Positions 48,040 through 57,328 of a stretch of 64,000 nt of DNA are shown piece by piece. The notes beneath the pieces are model-generated. The model saw only the letters and a program-made list of their open reading frames with translations, did not search any database and was not told where the DNA came from. The translations under genes and the position numbers were made by a program. Source of the DNA: Paraburkholderia kirstenboschensis (GTDB lineage Bacteria > Pseudomonadota > Gammaproteobacteria > Burkholderiales > Burkholderiaceae); assembly GCF_904848585.1 (NCBI RefSeq), contig NZ_CAJHCR010000001.1:248001-312000 (forward strand), written 5' to 3'. The stretch's first letter is position 1, and every line of letters begins with the position of its first letter.

Positions 48040-49245
48040 ATGAACGCCTGGTTATCGTGGCGTCCCGACGAACGTATCGCGCAAGTCGTGCGCGGTGCAG
48101 TGCGTCGCGGGACGCAATTGAGTCATCACCTGTTCAGCATTGTCGGCGGCATTGCCGTCGTGCTGGCAATCGCGCTGTGGCTGATGCCCACGTGGCGCGG
48201 CACCCTCGCGGCCAAGCTGATGCCGGTCCTTTCCGCAGCCGTGCAAGCAGGCCCCGCGCGCCTGCTGCAAGGCAACCCGCTGCCTGCTTTCGGGCCGCCG
48301 GGGCGCAACTCGCCGGACGAAACACTGTCCGCGAACTCCAACCCGAACAGCGCTGACGCAGCGAGCGGCGGCAATAGCGCGGGCGTGAGCGTCAGCAATA
48401 CCAGCTTTGACGGCGCGTTCGACGGTTCCGGCTCGGCCGGCATGGGTATCGCGGCGCTCAACGGTCTCGATCCGCGGACCATGCAAAGCGTTTCCGCGTT
48501 GGCCCGGCTGATTCCTGCACAACGCGTGTCCGCCGACGCGCGCGACGATCGCGTGCTCATTTCGTCGCGTGAACAGGCGCTCGTGGCGTCGTACCTGGCC
48601 CGTCGCTACCGCGTCGCCCAGGAGCCCGTCGGCGAGCTCGTAAAGGCTGCTTTCGACACCGGCCGCGAAGTCGGTCTCGACCCGCTGCTGCTGCTGTCGG
48701 TGATGGCTATCGAATCCGGCTTCAACCCGTACGCCGAGAGCGGCGTGGGCGCCCAAGGCCTGATGCAGGTGATGTCCAAGGTTCATTCGGACAAATTCCA
48801 GTATTTCGGCGGCGAGAGCGCGGCGCTGGAGCCGGTCGCGAACATCAAGGTCGGCGCGCTGGTTCTGAAGGATTGCATTGCGCGCGGCGGTTCGCTGCCG
48901 GGCGGCCTGCGGCTGTATGTCGGCTCGACGTCGCAGGACGACGGCGGCTACGGCGCCAAGGTGATGGCCGAGCGCGCGCGTCTGCGCGACGTGGCGCGCG
49001 GCCGCAAGGTGCCGATCAACGCACCGCAGGCGCCGGTTATCACTGCATCTAACAACAATGCGTCGTCCTCGTCCTCGTCGACTGCTGCTGCGAACAACAG
49101 CAACGGCAAGCGGGTGCAGGTCACGCTGGAAGGAAGCCACCCGTTGAGCGCTGCTGCACCGGGCAAGACGCCGGTTTCTGAACAGGACGATGCCAGCGCG
49201 AATGGTCCCAAACACGTGGCGTCTGCCGCGGAACTGGGCGCCTGA
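48040..49245 (+). CDS. Lytic transglycosylase (SLT domain) with N-terminal membrane anchor
   Basis: 401 residues. A TM segment (about residues 33-50, FSIVGGIAVVLAIALWLMP) anchors the protein in the inner membrane; a low-complexity Ser/Asn linker follows. The catalytic domain has the SLT glutamate in LLSVMAIESGFNPYAESGVGAQGLMQVM and GALVLKDCIARGGSLPGGLRLYVG. A Ser-rich, low-complexity tail ends the protein. It cleaves the MurNAc-GlcNAc bond of peptidoglycan. GGGAG lies 8 bases before the ATG. The 200 bases before it, after the RNA terminator, hold a second hairpin AAACGGTA/TACCGTTT (47903-47920). Confidence 0.87.
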   Translation: MNAWLSWRPDERIAQVVRGAVRRGTQLSHHLFSIVGGIAVVLAIALWLMPTWRGTLAAKLMPVLSAAVQAGPARLLQGNPLPAFGPPGRNSPDETLSANSNPNSADAASGGNSAGVSVSNTSFDGAFDGSGSAGMGIAALNGLDPRTMQSVSALARLIPAQRVSADARDDRVLISSREQALVASYLARRYRVAQEPVGELVKAAFDTGREVGLDPLLLLSVMAIESGFNPYAESGVGAQGLMQVMSKVHSDKFQYFGGESAALEPVANIKVGALVLKDCIARGGSLPGGLRLYVGSTSQDDGGYGAKVMAERARLRDVARGRKVPINAPQAPVITASNNNASSSSSSTAAANNSNGKRVQVTLEGSHPLSAAAPGKTPVSEQDDASANGPKHVASAAELGA

Positions 49246-49296
49246 GTCGTTCGCATAACGTCATGTTGATGGCCTGACCCGAGCGCGAACGGCAAG

Positions 49297-49323
49297 AAAA
49301 GGACACCTTTGCGGTGTCCTTTT
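49297..49323 (+). terminator. Terminator after the transglycosylase gene
   Basis: AAAAGGACACC pairs with GGTGTCCTTTT around a 5-nt loop, followed by more T residues. Confidence 0.88.
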
Positions 49324-49451
49324 TTGCTTTTTGGGAGGCCGCGCGGCTATGCGATGGCAGCGGCTTGCCGGCGGGAGTTCCGGGCGTGCCTGGCGGCACA
49401 AAACCCTCGCAGCGCATGAGGCACTCGCCAGTCCGGCTGCGCTTCGTGCTC

Positions 49452-50651
49452 CTACTGCCCTCGGCCGAAAAGCCGCGCCAAACGCTCCACGGCCTCTTCC
49501 AGCTTCTCATAGGCGGTTGCGTACGACAGCCGGATATATTGTTTCGGCGCGTGGCTGCCGAAGTCCATTCCTGGCACGAGCACGACGCCCGCTTCGTGCA
49601 GCATCGCTTTCGTGAGTGCCGAGCTGTCGCCAGCGGCAGGATGAGCGACGCTGCGGCAGTCGGCGTAGACGTAGAACGCGCCGTCGGGCATGACGGGCAC
49701 TGTGAAGCCCAACGATTCGAGCGCCGGAGCAATAAAGTCGCGGCGGCGTTTGAACTCGAGACGGCGCGCCTCGTACGTGGCGATGGTTTGCGGTTCGAAG
49801 CACGCGAGCGCCGCGTGTTGGGCGAGGGCTGACGCGCAGATGAAAAGATTCTGCGCCAGTTTCTCAAACGCACTCACCATGCCCGGCGGCACCACCAGCC
49901 AGCCGAGGCGCCAGCCCGTCATGTTGAAGTACTTCGAGAAGCTGTTGACCGTGATGACGTCGTCGCCATAGGACAGGGCCGACACCGGCTTCGCGTCGTA
50001 GCTCAAGCCCTGGTAGATCTCGTCGACAATCGTGAAGCCGCCACGCGAGCGCACCGCTTTGACAATGCGTTCGAGTTCCGCCGGCTCGATGGACGTGCCG
50101 GTCGGGTTGGACGGCGACGCGAGCAGCACGCCACGCGTGCGTTCGTTCCAGAGCCGCTCGACGTCGGCGGCAGTCAGTTGGAAGCGCTCGGCAGGGCCGC
50201 TTGGCACCATCACCGGCTTGCCTTCGGCCGCAATCACGAAATGGCGGTTGCACGGGTAGCATGGATCGGGCATCAGCACTTCGTCGTCGCGATCTACCAA
50301 TGCCGCGCACGCCAGCAGCAAAGCTGCCGACGCGCCCGCGGTCACCACGATCCGGGCGGGATCCACGTTGACGCCGTAGACCTCTGCGTAGTGCGCCGAA
50401 ATCGCCTCGCGCAGTGCGTGCAGGCCGAGCGCGCTGGTGTATTGCGTGACGCCGCGGCGCAGCGCGTTCGCTGCTGCCTCGATGACCGGTTCGGGCGCGG
50501 TGAAGTCGGGCTCGCCGATTCCCATGTGAATGATGTCGCGCCCGTCGCGCTCAAGAAGCGCGGCCTCTTTCGCCAGCTCCATCACGTAGAACGGCTGGAT
50601 AGAGTCGACGCGTGCGGCGAGCCGCATAAGAGGTTCGGTCACGGAGTTCAT
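49452..50651 (-). CDS. Class I/II PLP-dependent aminotransferase
   Basis: 399-residue aminotransferase of the AspC/AlaA-like group. It has IHMGIGEPDFTAPEPVIEAA, TQYTSALGLHALREAI, PSNPTGTSIEP, YQGLSYD and the PLP lysine in NSFSKYFNMTGWRLGW, and the C-terminal arginine in YIRLSYATAYEKLEEA. Annotated relatives are usually listed as aspartate- or alanine-type aminotransferases; the substrate is not fixed. It lies on the same strand after nusB, separated by a 195-base gap with tandem repeats. Confidence 0.85.
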   Translation of the reverse strand: MNSVTEPLMRLAARVDSIQPFYVMELAKEAALLERDGRDIIHMGIGEPDFTAPEPVIEAAANALRRGVTQYTSALGLHALREAISAHYAEVYGVNVDPARIVVTAGASAALLLACAALVDRDDEVLMPDPCYPCNRHFVIAAEGKPVMVPSGPAERFQLTAADVERLWNERTRGVLLASPSNPTGTSIEPAELERIVKAVRSRGGFTIVDEIYQGLSYDAKPVSALSYGDDVITVNSFSKYFNMTGWRLGWLVVPPGMVSAFEKLAQNLFICASALAQHAALACFEPQTIATYEARRLEFKRRRDFIAPALESLGFTVPVMPDGAFYVYADCRSVAHPAAGDSSALTKAMLHEAGVVLVPGMDFGSHAPKQYIRLSYATAYEKLEEAVERLARLFGRGQ

Positions 50652-50767
50652 ACGGTTAAATCCAGTTCAAAAGCGAAAGCGCGACAGCGCGGTCTCTCGT
50701 GCGTGCGGTGTCGTCGTTACAAGCAATGCGGTCCGTGGCGCCAGTGTCGCGCAGAATTGCGACGGCA

Positions 50768-50822
50768 TTGCCGCGGAGTTGCCGCGGAGTTGCCGCGGAG
50801 TTGCCGCGGAGTTGCCGCGGTG
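50768..50822. repeat. 11-bp tandem repeat, five units
   Basis: TTGCCGCGGAG is repeated five times head to tail with one mismatch in the last copy. Each unit contains a CCGCGG palindrome. It lies between the aminotransferase start and nusB, outside coding sequence, and may vary in copy number. Confidence 0.9.
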
Positions 50823-50846
50823 TTGACGAGCCGGCCACACGCATGC

Positions 50847-51281
50847 CTAGCGCTTGCGAGCGGCTTCGATTTCCGCGACGCGCAGCTTTGCCGCCAGCTT
50901 GTCGAGCACGCCATTCACGTACTTGTAGCCGTCGGCGCCGCCAAAGGTCTTGGCCAGTTCCACCGCTTCGTTGATCACCACGCGATAAGGAATATCGAGG
51001 TGATTCTTCAGTTCAAACGCGGCGACGAGCAGGACGGCGCGCTCGACCGGCGAAAGCTGCTCGATCGGACGGTCGAGGCACGGCGCGATATCGGCGGACA
51101 GCGCCTCCGAATCGCGGATCACACCGTGCAGAACGGCGTCCAGATGCTCATGGTCCGCTTTGTCGAAGCCCTGCGCGCCGCGCAGTTGCGCGTCGATCTC
51201 ACCGCCGGGCGAACCCGACAGCAGCCACTGATAAAGCCCCTGCGTGGCCAGTTCGCGGGAGCGTCGGCGTGCGCTCTTCAT
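50847..51281 (-). CDS. nusB: Transcription antitermination protein NusB
   Basis: 144-residue helical protein that, with S10 (NusE), binds boxA RNA for rRNA antitermination. It begins [23 protein letters not shown], has [19 protein letters not shown] and ends [13 protein letters not shown], all typical. Its ATG overlaps the ribH stop region by 4 bases, so the pair is translationally coupled as in many bacteria. Confidence 0.96.
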   Translation of the reverse strand: MKSARRRSRELATQGLYQWLLSGSPGGEIDAQLRGAQGFDKADHEHLDAVLHGVIRDSEALSADIAPCLDRPIEQLSPVERAVLLVAAFELKNHLDIPYRVVINEAVELAKTFGGADGYKYVNGVLDKLAAKLRVAEIEAARKR

Positions 51282-51781
51282 GCCTCTTCCTCTTCTTCGT
51301 CTTCTTCTTCGTCGCCACCGAGTTGTTCGAGCGCGACCGCGAGGTTCGCCATTTCGACCGCCACGCGCGCCGCGTCACGACCTTTCTCGGTCATGCGAGC
51401 CACGGCTTGCTCGTCGTTCTCTGTGGTCAGTACGGCATTTGCAACAGGAATGCCGAAGTCGAGGCCGATGCGGGTGATGCCCGCACCGCTTTCGTTCGAC
51501 ACCAGTTCGAAATGGTACGTTTCGCCGCGAATGACCGCGCCGAGCGCGATCAGCGCGTCGAACTGCGCGCTCTCAGCAAGCTTCTGAAGCGCCAGCGGGA
51601 TTTCCAGCGCGCCAGGCACAGTTACCAGCAGCACGTCTTCGCCGGTCACGCCGAGGCGTTCGAGTTCTTCGATGCACGAGTCGGCGAGGCCATTGCAGAC
51701 GGGTTCGTTAAAACGCGCCTGGACGATGCCGATGCGCAGTCCGTCGCCGTCGAGGTTCGGTTGGTATTGTCCGATTTCCAT
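51278..51781 (-). CDS. ribH: 6,7-dimethyl-8-ribityllumazine synthase
   Basis: 167-residue enzyme forming the lumazine precursor of riboflavin from the RibB and RibD products. It has [24 protein letters not shown], the [11 protein letters not shown] substrate segment and [25 protein letters not shown], with the catalytic histidine in TYHF. A long acidic tail (EEDEEEEEA) is unusual but frequent in Burkholderia members. It sits between ribBA and nusB in one operon. Confidence 0.96.
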   Translation of the reverse strand: MEIGQYQPNLDGDGLRIGIVQARFNEPVCNGLADSCIEELERLGVTGEDVLLVTVPGALEIPLALQKLAESAQFDALIALGAVIRGETYHFELVSNESGAGITRIGLDFGIPVANAVLTTENDEQAVARMTEKGRDAARVAVEMANLAVALEQLGGDEEEDEEEEEA

Positions 51782-51832
51782 GTGAATTCCGTAGTGTTTT
51801 TGAGTGAGCGCGAGGCGCGTGAAATGACCGGA

Positions 51833-52969
51833 TCAGCCTTGGTGCGGAGGCTGCGCGGCACTGCCTGGCATGGGTATGAAGCCGGTGACTTCGAGACCGT
51901 AACCCGACATGCTGCCCAGCTTGCGCGGGTTCGACAGCACCTGCATTTTGCCGACGCCCAGCTCGCGCAGAATCTGCGCGCCGATGCCGTAGGTCTTGAA
52001 GTCGACGGGCCGGCGCTTGAGTGCGTCTGCTCTTTCCTTCGAATCGAACGCCTTGAAGACGTCGATCAGATGCTCTTTCGAGTCTCCGCAATTGAGCAGC
52101 ACGATCACGCCGAGTTCGCGCGAGGCGATCTCTTTCATGGCTGCGTCGAGCGTCCACGAATGAGTGGATTCGCCGACTTCGAGCAGGTCGAGCACCGACA
52201 GGGGCTCGTGCACGCGCACGGGTGTGTCCTGTTCCGGGTTCGGCGTGCCGCGCACGAGGGCAATGTGCGGCTGGCCGCTCGGCTGGTCAAGATACATGAC
52301 CGCGCGGAAAGCGCCGTGCGCCGTCTGCATGGTGCGCTCGCAAATGCGCTCGACGATCGACTCCGTGCGGCTGCGATAGTGGATCAGATCCGCGATCGTG
52401 CCGACCTTCAGATCGTGCTCTTTTGCGAACTCCATCAGGTCGGGCAGGCGCGCCATGGTGCCGTCGTCGTTGATGACTTCGCAGATCACCGCAGCCGGCG
52501 TGAGGCCTGCCAACGCGGTGAAGTCGCAGCCTGCCTCCGTGTGGCCGGCGCGCACGAGCACGCCGCCCGGCTGGGCCATGATCGGAAACACGTGGCCCGG
52601 CTGCACGATGTGCTCCGCCTTTGCGTCCGGGGCCACCGCCGCGGCGATCGTGCGGGCCCGGTCGGCGGCCGAAATGCCGGTCGTCACGCCTTCCGCCGCC
52701 TCGATGCTGACGGTGAACGCGGTTCCATACTGCGTGCCGTTGCGGTAAGTCATGAGCGGCAGGTTGAGCAGCTTGCAGCGTTCCTGCGTGAGCGTGAGAC
52801 AGATCAGGCCGCGGCCGTAGCGCGCCATGAAGTTGATCGCTTCCGGCGTGACGAATTCGGCGGCGAGCACGAGGTCGCCCTCGTTTTCGCGATCTTCTTC
52901 GTCGACGAGGATCACCATCCGGCCGGCTTTGAGTTCGGCGATGATCTCTGGAGTGGAGGCGAGCGTCAT
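51833..52969 (-). CDS. ribBA: 3,4-dihydroxy-2-butanone-4-phosphate synthase with degenerate GTP cyclohydrolase II-like domain
   Basis: 378 residues. The first about 200 form an intact RibB domain: [20 protein letters not shown] and [11 protein letters not shown] are the metal/substrate motifs, and [10 protein letters not shown] holds the catalytic site. The C-terminal part resembles GTP cyclohydrolase II ([14 protein letters not shown], then SGYGLEVTG) but lacks the zinc-binding CDCG cluster normally following the LHSECLTGD-like segment; here the region reads [18 protein letters not shown]. So only the RibB reaction is expected; a separate ribA must exist elsewhere. This is typical of beta-proteobacterial fusions, in my recollection. 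Confidence 0.88.
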   Translation of the reverse strand: MTLASTPEIIAELKAGRMVILVDEEDRENEGDLVLAAEFVTPEAINFMARYGRGLICLTLTQERCKLLNLPLMTYRNGTQYGTAFTVSIEAAEGVTTGISAADRARTIAAAVAPDAKAEHIVQPGHVFPIMAQPGGVLVRAGHTEAGCDFTALAGLTPAAVICEVINDDGTMARLPDLMEFAKEHDLKVGTIADLIHYRSRTESIVERICERTMQTAHGAFRAVMYLDQPSGQPHIALVRGTPNPEQDTPVRVHEPLSVLDLLEVGESTHSWTLDAAMKEIASRELGVIVLLNCGDSKEHLIDVFKAFDSKERADALKRRPVDFKTYGIGAQILRELGVGKMQVLSNPRKLGSMSGYGLEVTGFIPMPGSAAQPPHQG

Positions 52970-53033
52970 GTTGGCGAGTTTTTCGGGAAAGCGCGTATTT
53001 TACGCCACGCACGGTCCCAAGTCGCCTCCGCCG

Positions 53034-53049
53034 AACGGCATATGCCGTT
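53034..53049. promoter_or_regulatory. 16-bp perfect palindrome upstream of ribBA
   Basis: AACGGCAT followed by its reverse complement ATGCCGTT, about 65-80 bases before the ribBA start in the gap after the riboflavin synthase gene (52970-53224). It could be an operator or part of a processing hairpin. The gap shows no FMN-riboswitch core and no ORF. Confidence 0.3.
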
Positions 53050-53224
53050 TGGCCGACTGGCGATGCGCCATCAGCCGTTGATATGCTCGGCAAAACGATA
53101 GACGCATGAACTGGCCGGAAGCGGCAAGGGGCCGCGATCGCCCCATGCGTGGGCGGCGGGCTCCGGTTGTTGCCGTGAGTTGTTGCCGAACTCTTGCTGG
53201 CGGTGCAGTGGGTGGTTCTGGCGG

Positions 53225-53839
53225 CTACTTCGGTGCGTTGAGCATTCGCTCCACGTAGCGCGCAATCAGATCGATTTCCAGATTCACCGGCGTGCCTTCG
53301 CGCAGATGCTTGAGCGCGGTCACTTCCACTGTGTGCGGAATCAGATTGATCGAGAATTCGCAACCGTCGTCGCGATCTTTAACCGAGTTGACGGTCAGAC
53401 TCACGCCGTTGACAGTGATAGAGCCCTTGTACGCCAGATAGCGGCCGATCTCCCGCGACGCCAGCACGCGTAGTTCGTGCGATTCGCCGACCGACGCGAA
53501 ATGGGTGACCGTGCCCAGGCCGTCCACGTGACCTGACACGATATGGCCGCCCAGCCGGTCGTGCGCGCGCAGTGCCTTTTCCAGGTTGACTTCGCCCACT
53601 TCGCCAAGGCCCGCTGTGCAATTCAGGCTTTCACGCGACACGTCCACTTCAAACGAATGGTCGGTCTTCGCGACCACGGTCATGCAGGCGCCCTGAATGG
53701 TGATGCTGTCGCCGAGTTGCACGTCGGCGAGATCGAGGCCGCCGGCTTGCACGTTCAGGCGCACGCCCGCGTCGCCGTTCGTGCCGAGAGGCTTGACTGA
53801 CTCGATGCGGCCCACTGCCGCGACGATTCCTGTGAACAT
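53225..53839 (-). CDS. ribE: Riboflavin synthase, alpha subunit type
   Basis: 204-residue enzyme dismutating two lumazine molecules into riboflavin. It starts MFTGIVAAVGRIESV, the characteristic N-terminus, and has two lumazine-binding repeats (about residues 1-95 and 96-195; ADVQLGDSITIQGACMTVV versus GSITVNGVSLTVNSV). The HIVSGHVDG segment is present. It follows ribD by 15 bases in the riboflavin operon. The symbol follows the E. coli ribC/ribE naming confusion; the function is clear. Confidence 0.95.
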   Translation of the reverse strand: MFTGIVAAVGRIESVKPLGTNGDAGVRLNVQAGGLDLADVQLGDSITIQGACMTVVAKTDHSFEVDVSRESLNCTAGLGEVGEVNLEKALRAHDRLGGHIVSGHVDGLGTVTHFASVGESHELRVLASREIGRYLAYKGSITVNGVSLTVNSVKDRDDGCEFSINLIPHTVEVTALKHLREGTPVNLEIDLIARYVERMLNAPK

Positions 53840-53854
53840 CGTACTAATCCTCGA

Positions 53855-55012
53855 TCAAAACGAAACGGGTTGGGACGTGGCGTCGGTTCCGGCTGCGGTT
53901 ACGCCCGCTGGCACAAGGCGCGCGAGAATCCGCAAATCTTCGCCGATCCGCTCGACGTTATGGAATGCGAGCTTGACGCGTCCTTCAAGTGTGTCAGGCG
54001 CGCTCAGGTTGAACATGCTCATCGAGTCGATGCCGAGGAGGCTCGGCGCGAGATAGACGAGCAGTTCGTCCACGCAACCTTCGCGCAGCAGCGAGCCGTT
54101 CAGCTTGTAGCCGGCCTCCACATGCAGTTCGTTCACCTGGCGCTCGCCCAGCACTTTCAGCATCGCCGGAAGATCCACCTTGCCGGCCGCGTTGGCCAGC
54201 TGGACGATCTCGGCGCCGCGCTCGCGTAGCGCTTGCGCACGGTCGCTATGCCGTTGATCGAGATTGCCGCAGAAAATCAGTGTGGGCGCACCGGCCAGAA
54301 TCTGCGCCTGTGGCGAGACTTCCAACTGACTGTCGATCAGCACGCGTTGCGGCTGGCGCGGCGTGTCGACGGAGCGCACCGTCATGCGCGGATCGTCTTC
54401 CCTCACGGTGCCGATGCCGGTCAGAACCGCCGACGCGCGGGCGCGCCACGCATGGCCGTCGGCGCGGGCGGCCTCGCCGGTGATCCACTGGCTGATGCCG
54501 GAAGGCAAGCCGGTGCGGCCATCCAGCGAGGCTGCCACTTTCATGCGCACCCACGGCCGGCCGCGTGTCATGCGCGACACGAAACCGATGTTCAGTTCAT
54601 GCGCCTCGTTGGCGAGCAGCCCGCAGCGTACTTCGATGCCGGCGTCGCGCAGCACCGCGAGACCGCGTCCGGACACCTGCGGATTAGGGTCTTCCATCGC
54701 GGCCACCACGCGCGCGACTTGCGCTTCGATCAGCGCGTTTGCGCACGGCGGCGTGCGGCCGAAGTGGCTGCACGGTTCGAGCGTCACATAAGCGGTGGCG
54801 CCCCGCAGATCGTGGCCGCGCGAACGCGCGTCTTTCATCGCGCGGATTTCAGCATGGTCCTGGCCGGCCGGCTGCGTGAAGCCTTCGCCGATCACTTCGC
54901 CGTTCTTGACGAGCACGCAACCCACGCGCGGATTCGGGTCGGTCGTGTACATGCCGCGCTTGGCCAATGCAAGCGCGCGTTCCATATGGACGAAATCGGT
55001 TTGCGAGAACAT
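53855..55012 (-). CDS. ribD: Bifunctional riboflavin deaminase-reductase
   Basis: 385 residues in two domains. The deaminase domain (1-150) has the zinc motif HAEIRAM and LEPCSHFGRTPPC; the reductase domain (about 155-370) has RPWVRMKVAASLDGRTGLPSGISQWITGEAARADGHAWRARASAVLTG and VNELHVEAGYKLNGSLL. It performs the second and third steps of riboflavin synthesis. First rib gene after hemL in the same direction. Confidence 0.95.
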   Translation of the reverse strand: MFSQTDFVHMERALALAKRGMYTTDPNPRVGCVLVKNGEVIGEGFTQPAGQDHAEIRAMKDARSRGHDLRGATAYVTLEPCSHFGRTPPCANALIEAQVARVVAAMEDPNPQVSGRGLAVLRDAGIEVRCGLLANEAHELNIGFVSRMTRGRPWVRMKVAASLDGRTGLPSGISQWITGEAARADGHAWRARASAVLTGIGTVREDDPRMTVRSVDTPRQPQRVLIDSQLEVSPQAQILAGAPTLIFCGNLDQRHSDRAQALRERGAEIVQLANAAGKVDLPAMLKVLGERQVNELHVEAGYKLNGSLLREGCVDELLVYLAPSLLGIDSMSMFNLSAPDTLEGRVKLAFHNVERIGEDLRILARLVPAGVTAAGTDATSQPVSF

Positions 55013-55063
55013 CGGTGTCTGGATAGGGTCCGGTGGCAGGGTGACGGCGGTTTCGCTGGACGC

Positions 55064-56347
55064 TCAGGTGCTCAGCGACGCGAACGCGCCACGCGCGGCA
55101 TCGACAGTCGCGTCGACGATCGCGTCGTCATGGGCAATCGAAACAAAGCCCGCTTCATACGCCGACGGTGCGAAGTAGACGCCCGCGTCGAGCATCTTGT
55201 GGAAGAACGCGTTAAAGCGCGGCACGTCGCTCCTGGTTACTTCGGCGAAGCTCGTCGGAATCGACCCGGTAAAGTACAGGCCGAACATGCCGCCGAGCGA
55301 GTCGGCCGCGAACGGTACATTGGCTTCGCGAGCGACCTGGGCGAGACCTTTCACAAGACGCGCAGTGCGCGCGGCGAGTGTTTCGTAAAAGCCCGGCGCC
55401 TGGATCAATTGCAGCGTCTTCAGGCCTGCCGCGACCGCGACCGGATTGCCGGACAACGTGCCCGCCTGGTAGACGCCGCCGAGCGGCGCGAGGTGAGCCA
55501 TGATGTCGCGCCGTCCGCCGAAGGCGGCCGCCGGCATGCCGCCGCCGATCACTTTGCCAAGACACGTCAGATCAGGCGTGATGCCGTAGACCTCTTGCGC
55601 GCCGCCGAGCGCCACGCGGAAACCGCACATTACTTCGTCGAAGATCAGCACGGAGCCGTATTCGGTGCACAGGCGTCGCAACGCCTGCAGAAACTCGGGC
55701 GTGGCGCGCACCAGATTCATGTTGCCCGCCACCGGCTCGACGATCACCGAGGCGATTTCGTTGCCGAAGGCCTTGAACGCCTCCTCGAGCGCGGCGACGT
55801 TGTTGTATTCCAGAACCGTGGTGTGCTTTGCGATGTCGACCGGCACGCCCGCCGATGTCGGATTGCCGAACGTCAGCAGGCCCGAGCCGGCCTTGACGAG
55901 CAGGCTGTCAGCATGGCCGTGGTAGCAGCCCTCGAATTTGACGATGCGGCTGCGGTTCGTGAAGCCGCGCGCGAGACGCAGCGCACTCATGGTCGCTTCG
56001 GTGCCGCTCGACACCATGCGCACCTGTTCGATCGACGGCACGAGCTTGCAGATTTCCTCTGCGATTTCTATTTCCGACTCGGTGGGCGCGCCGAACGAGA
56101 AGCCGTTGGCCAGCACGCGCTGCACCGCTTCCAGAACTTCCGGGTGCACATGCCCGAGAATCATGGGCCCCCACGAGCCGATGTAGTCGATATAGCGCTG
56201 GCCATCGGCGTCCCAGAAATAAGGACCCTGTGCGCGTTCGATGAAACGCGGCGTGCCGCCGACCGAGCGGAATGCGCGGACCGGCGAATTAACGCCGCCA
56301 GGAATGGTGCGTTGCGCGCGGTCGAAGAGGGTTTGATTGTTGGACAT
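55064..56347 (-). CDS. hemL: Glutamate-1-semialdehyde 2,1-aminomutase
   Basis: 427-residue PLP enzyme forming 5-aminolevulinate in the C5 haem pathway. The PLP lysine is in [22 protein letters not shown]; other landmarks are [41 protein letters not shown] and [22 protein letters not shown]. It matches E. coli HemL in length (426). It is upstream of ribD with a 50-base gap. Confidence 0.96.
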   Translation of the reverse strand: MSNNQTLFDRAQRTIPGGVNSPVRAFRSVGGTPRFIERAQGPYFWDADGQRYIDYIGSWGPMILGHVHPEVLEAVQRVLANGFSFGAPTESEIEIAEEICKLVPSIEQVRMVSSGTEATMSALRLARGFTNRSRIVKFEGCYHGHADSLLVKAGSGLLTFGNPTSAGVPVDIAKHTTVLEYNNVAALEEAFKAFGNEIASVIVEPVAGNMNLVRATPEFLQALRRLCTEYGSVLIFDEVMCGFRVALGGAQEVYGITPDLTCLGKVIGGGMPAAAFGGRRDIMAHLAPLGGVYQAGTLSGNPVAVAAGLKTLQLIQAPGFYETLAARTARLVKGLAQVAREANVPFAADSLGGMFGLYFTGSIPTSFAEVTRSDVPRFNAFFHKMLDAGVYFAPSAYEAGFVSIAHDDAIVDATVDAARGAFASLST

Positions 56348-56485
56348 GACGATGCCTGGAATTGGGTTGCGCAGCGGCGCGGCTTGCCTGCGGGCGGTTC
56401 GCGCGGCGCCGGGATAGATGAGAGAAATTGTACCGGAGTCGGTGTCAACAGGTTTTGCGGAGAGACGTGGCTTTCAGGCGCATTC

Positions 56486-57064
56486 TCAGCGCCGGGGTGC
56501 GCGCTTCGTTGCGGGCGTCCTTGTCGAGGACTTCACAGGCGCTGTGCCGGTAGTCGATTGTGCCGCGTGCGCAGTCGTCTTGGTGGAGCGTGCCGGGCCA
56601 GCCGGCACGTCCAGTTGGGGCGGCTTGCGTTTGCCCGTGAGTTCGGCCCAGCGTTTTTCGAGCGCGCCTTCCGCGATCGGTTTGATCACCGTGCCTGAGC
56701 TCTGCGCGTCCCAGGTCTGCACGGAAAATGGATGCACGCGCAACATGTCGCGAGGGATCACCACGTCTTCATGCGCATCGAGGAGCCAGTCGTACACGAA
56801 GTCGATGCACAGGCGGTAGCCGCGCTTCGTCGCCGGGTCCGGGACCTCATACGGCGCGCGCGTCACATAGCCCGAGCCGAAGATGCCCTTCGGCTCCGTG
56901 GCCACACGATGCAAAAACACGCGGTCGCCGGGCAGAATGCCGCGCGCGAATCCGCAACCCCACACGTCGGCTACGGCGACGCCCGCCGCAACGCGTTTGG
57001 CCACATCGGGCAGTTCGGGCCACGGCCATTTCTTGGGGCTCCAGATCAGCAGGAAGGCAGTCAT
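56486..57064 (-). CDS. Hypothetical protein with EVE/PUA-like domain
   Basis: 192 residues from the ATG at 57064 (MTAFLLIWSPKKWPWPELPD). The first about 110 residues resemble EVE/PUA-like domains (LIWSPKKWPW at the start, GDRVFLHRVATEPKGIFGSGYVTRAPYEVP in the middle), which bind modified bases in RNA or DNA. The remainder is an unstructured Pro/Thr/Lys-rich tail. The start was chosen because earlier in-frame residues do not look like protein. Lies upstream of hemL on the same strand. Function unknown; EVE proteins often occur in defence or RNA-modification contexts, but nothing here proves it. Confidence 0.55.
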   Translation of the reverse strand: MTAFLLIWSPKKWPWPELPDVAKRVAAGVAVADVWGCGFARGILPGDRVFLHRVATEPKGIFGSGYVTRAPYEVPDPATKRGYRLCIDFVYDWLLDAHEDVVIPRDMLRVHPFSVQTWDAQSSGTVIKPIAEGALEKRWAELTGKRKPPQLDVPAGPARSTKTTAHAAQSTTGTAPVKSSTRTPATKRAPRR

Positions 57065-57328
57065 CGCAACGTCGCACAGAAGGTATGAGGGAGGCGCGCC
57101 ACTGGCTTCTTCGCGCGACGCCGAATGGCCTGAACGGTTCACGCGGCAGCTTAACCGATCAGCGGCGCGCTTGCCCTGCAAGCCTGCAACGACCTCACGC
57201 TGCCGCTCGTGCCCGCCGCGGGCGAGGTCGATGCCTTAACCGTCGCGTACAATCCAAGCAGCTAACTGCAGTCTTTTTGTACCACCGCGCGCCGGTTTTC
57301 CGAGGACGCGCGCTTCACCTGGATTCCC

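Noticed and set aside
52970..55012. FMN riboswitch upstream of the riboflavin genes
   Set aside because: The gaps before ribD, ribE and ribBA were read on the minus strand and do not contain the conserved core of the FMN element.
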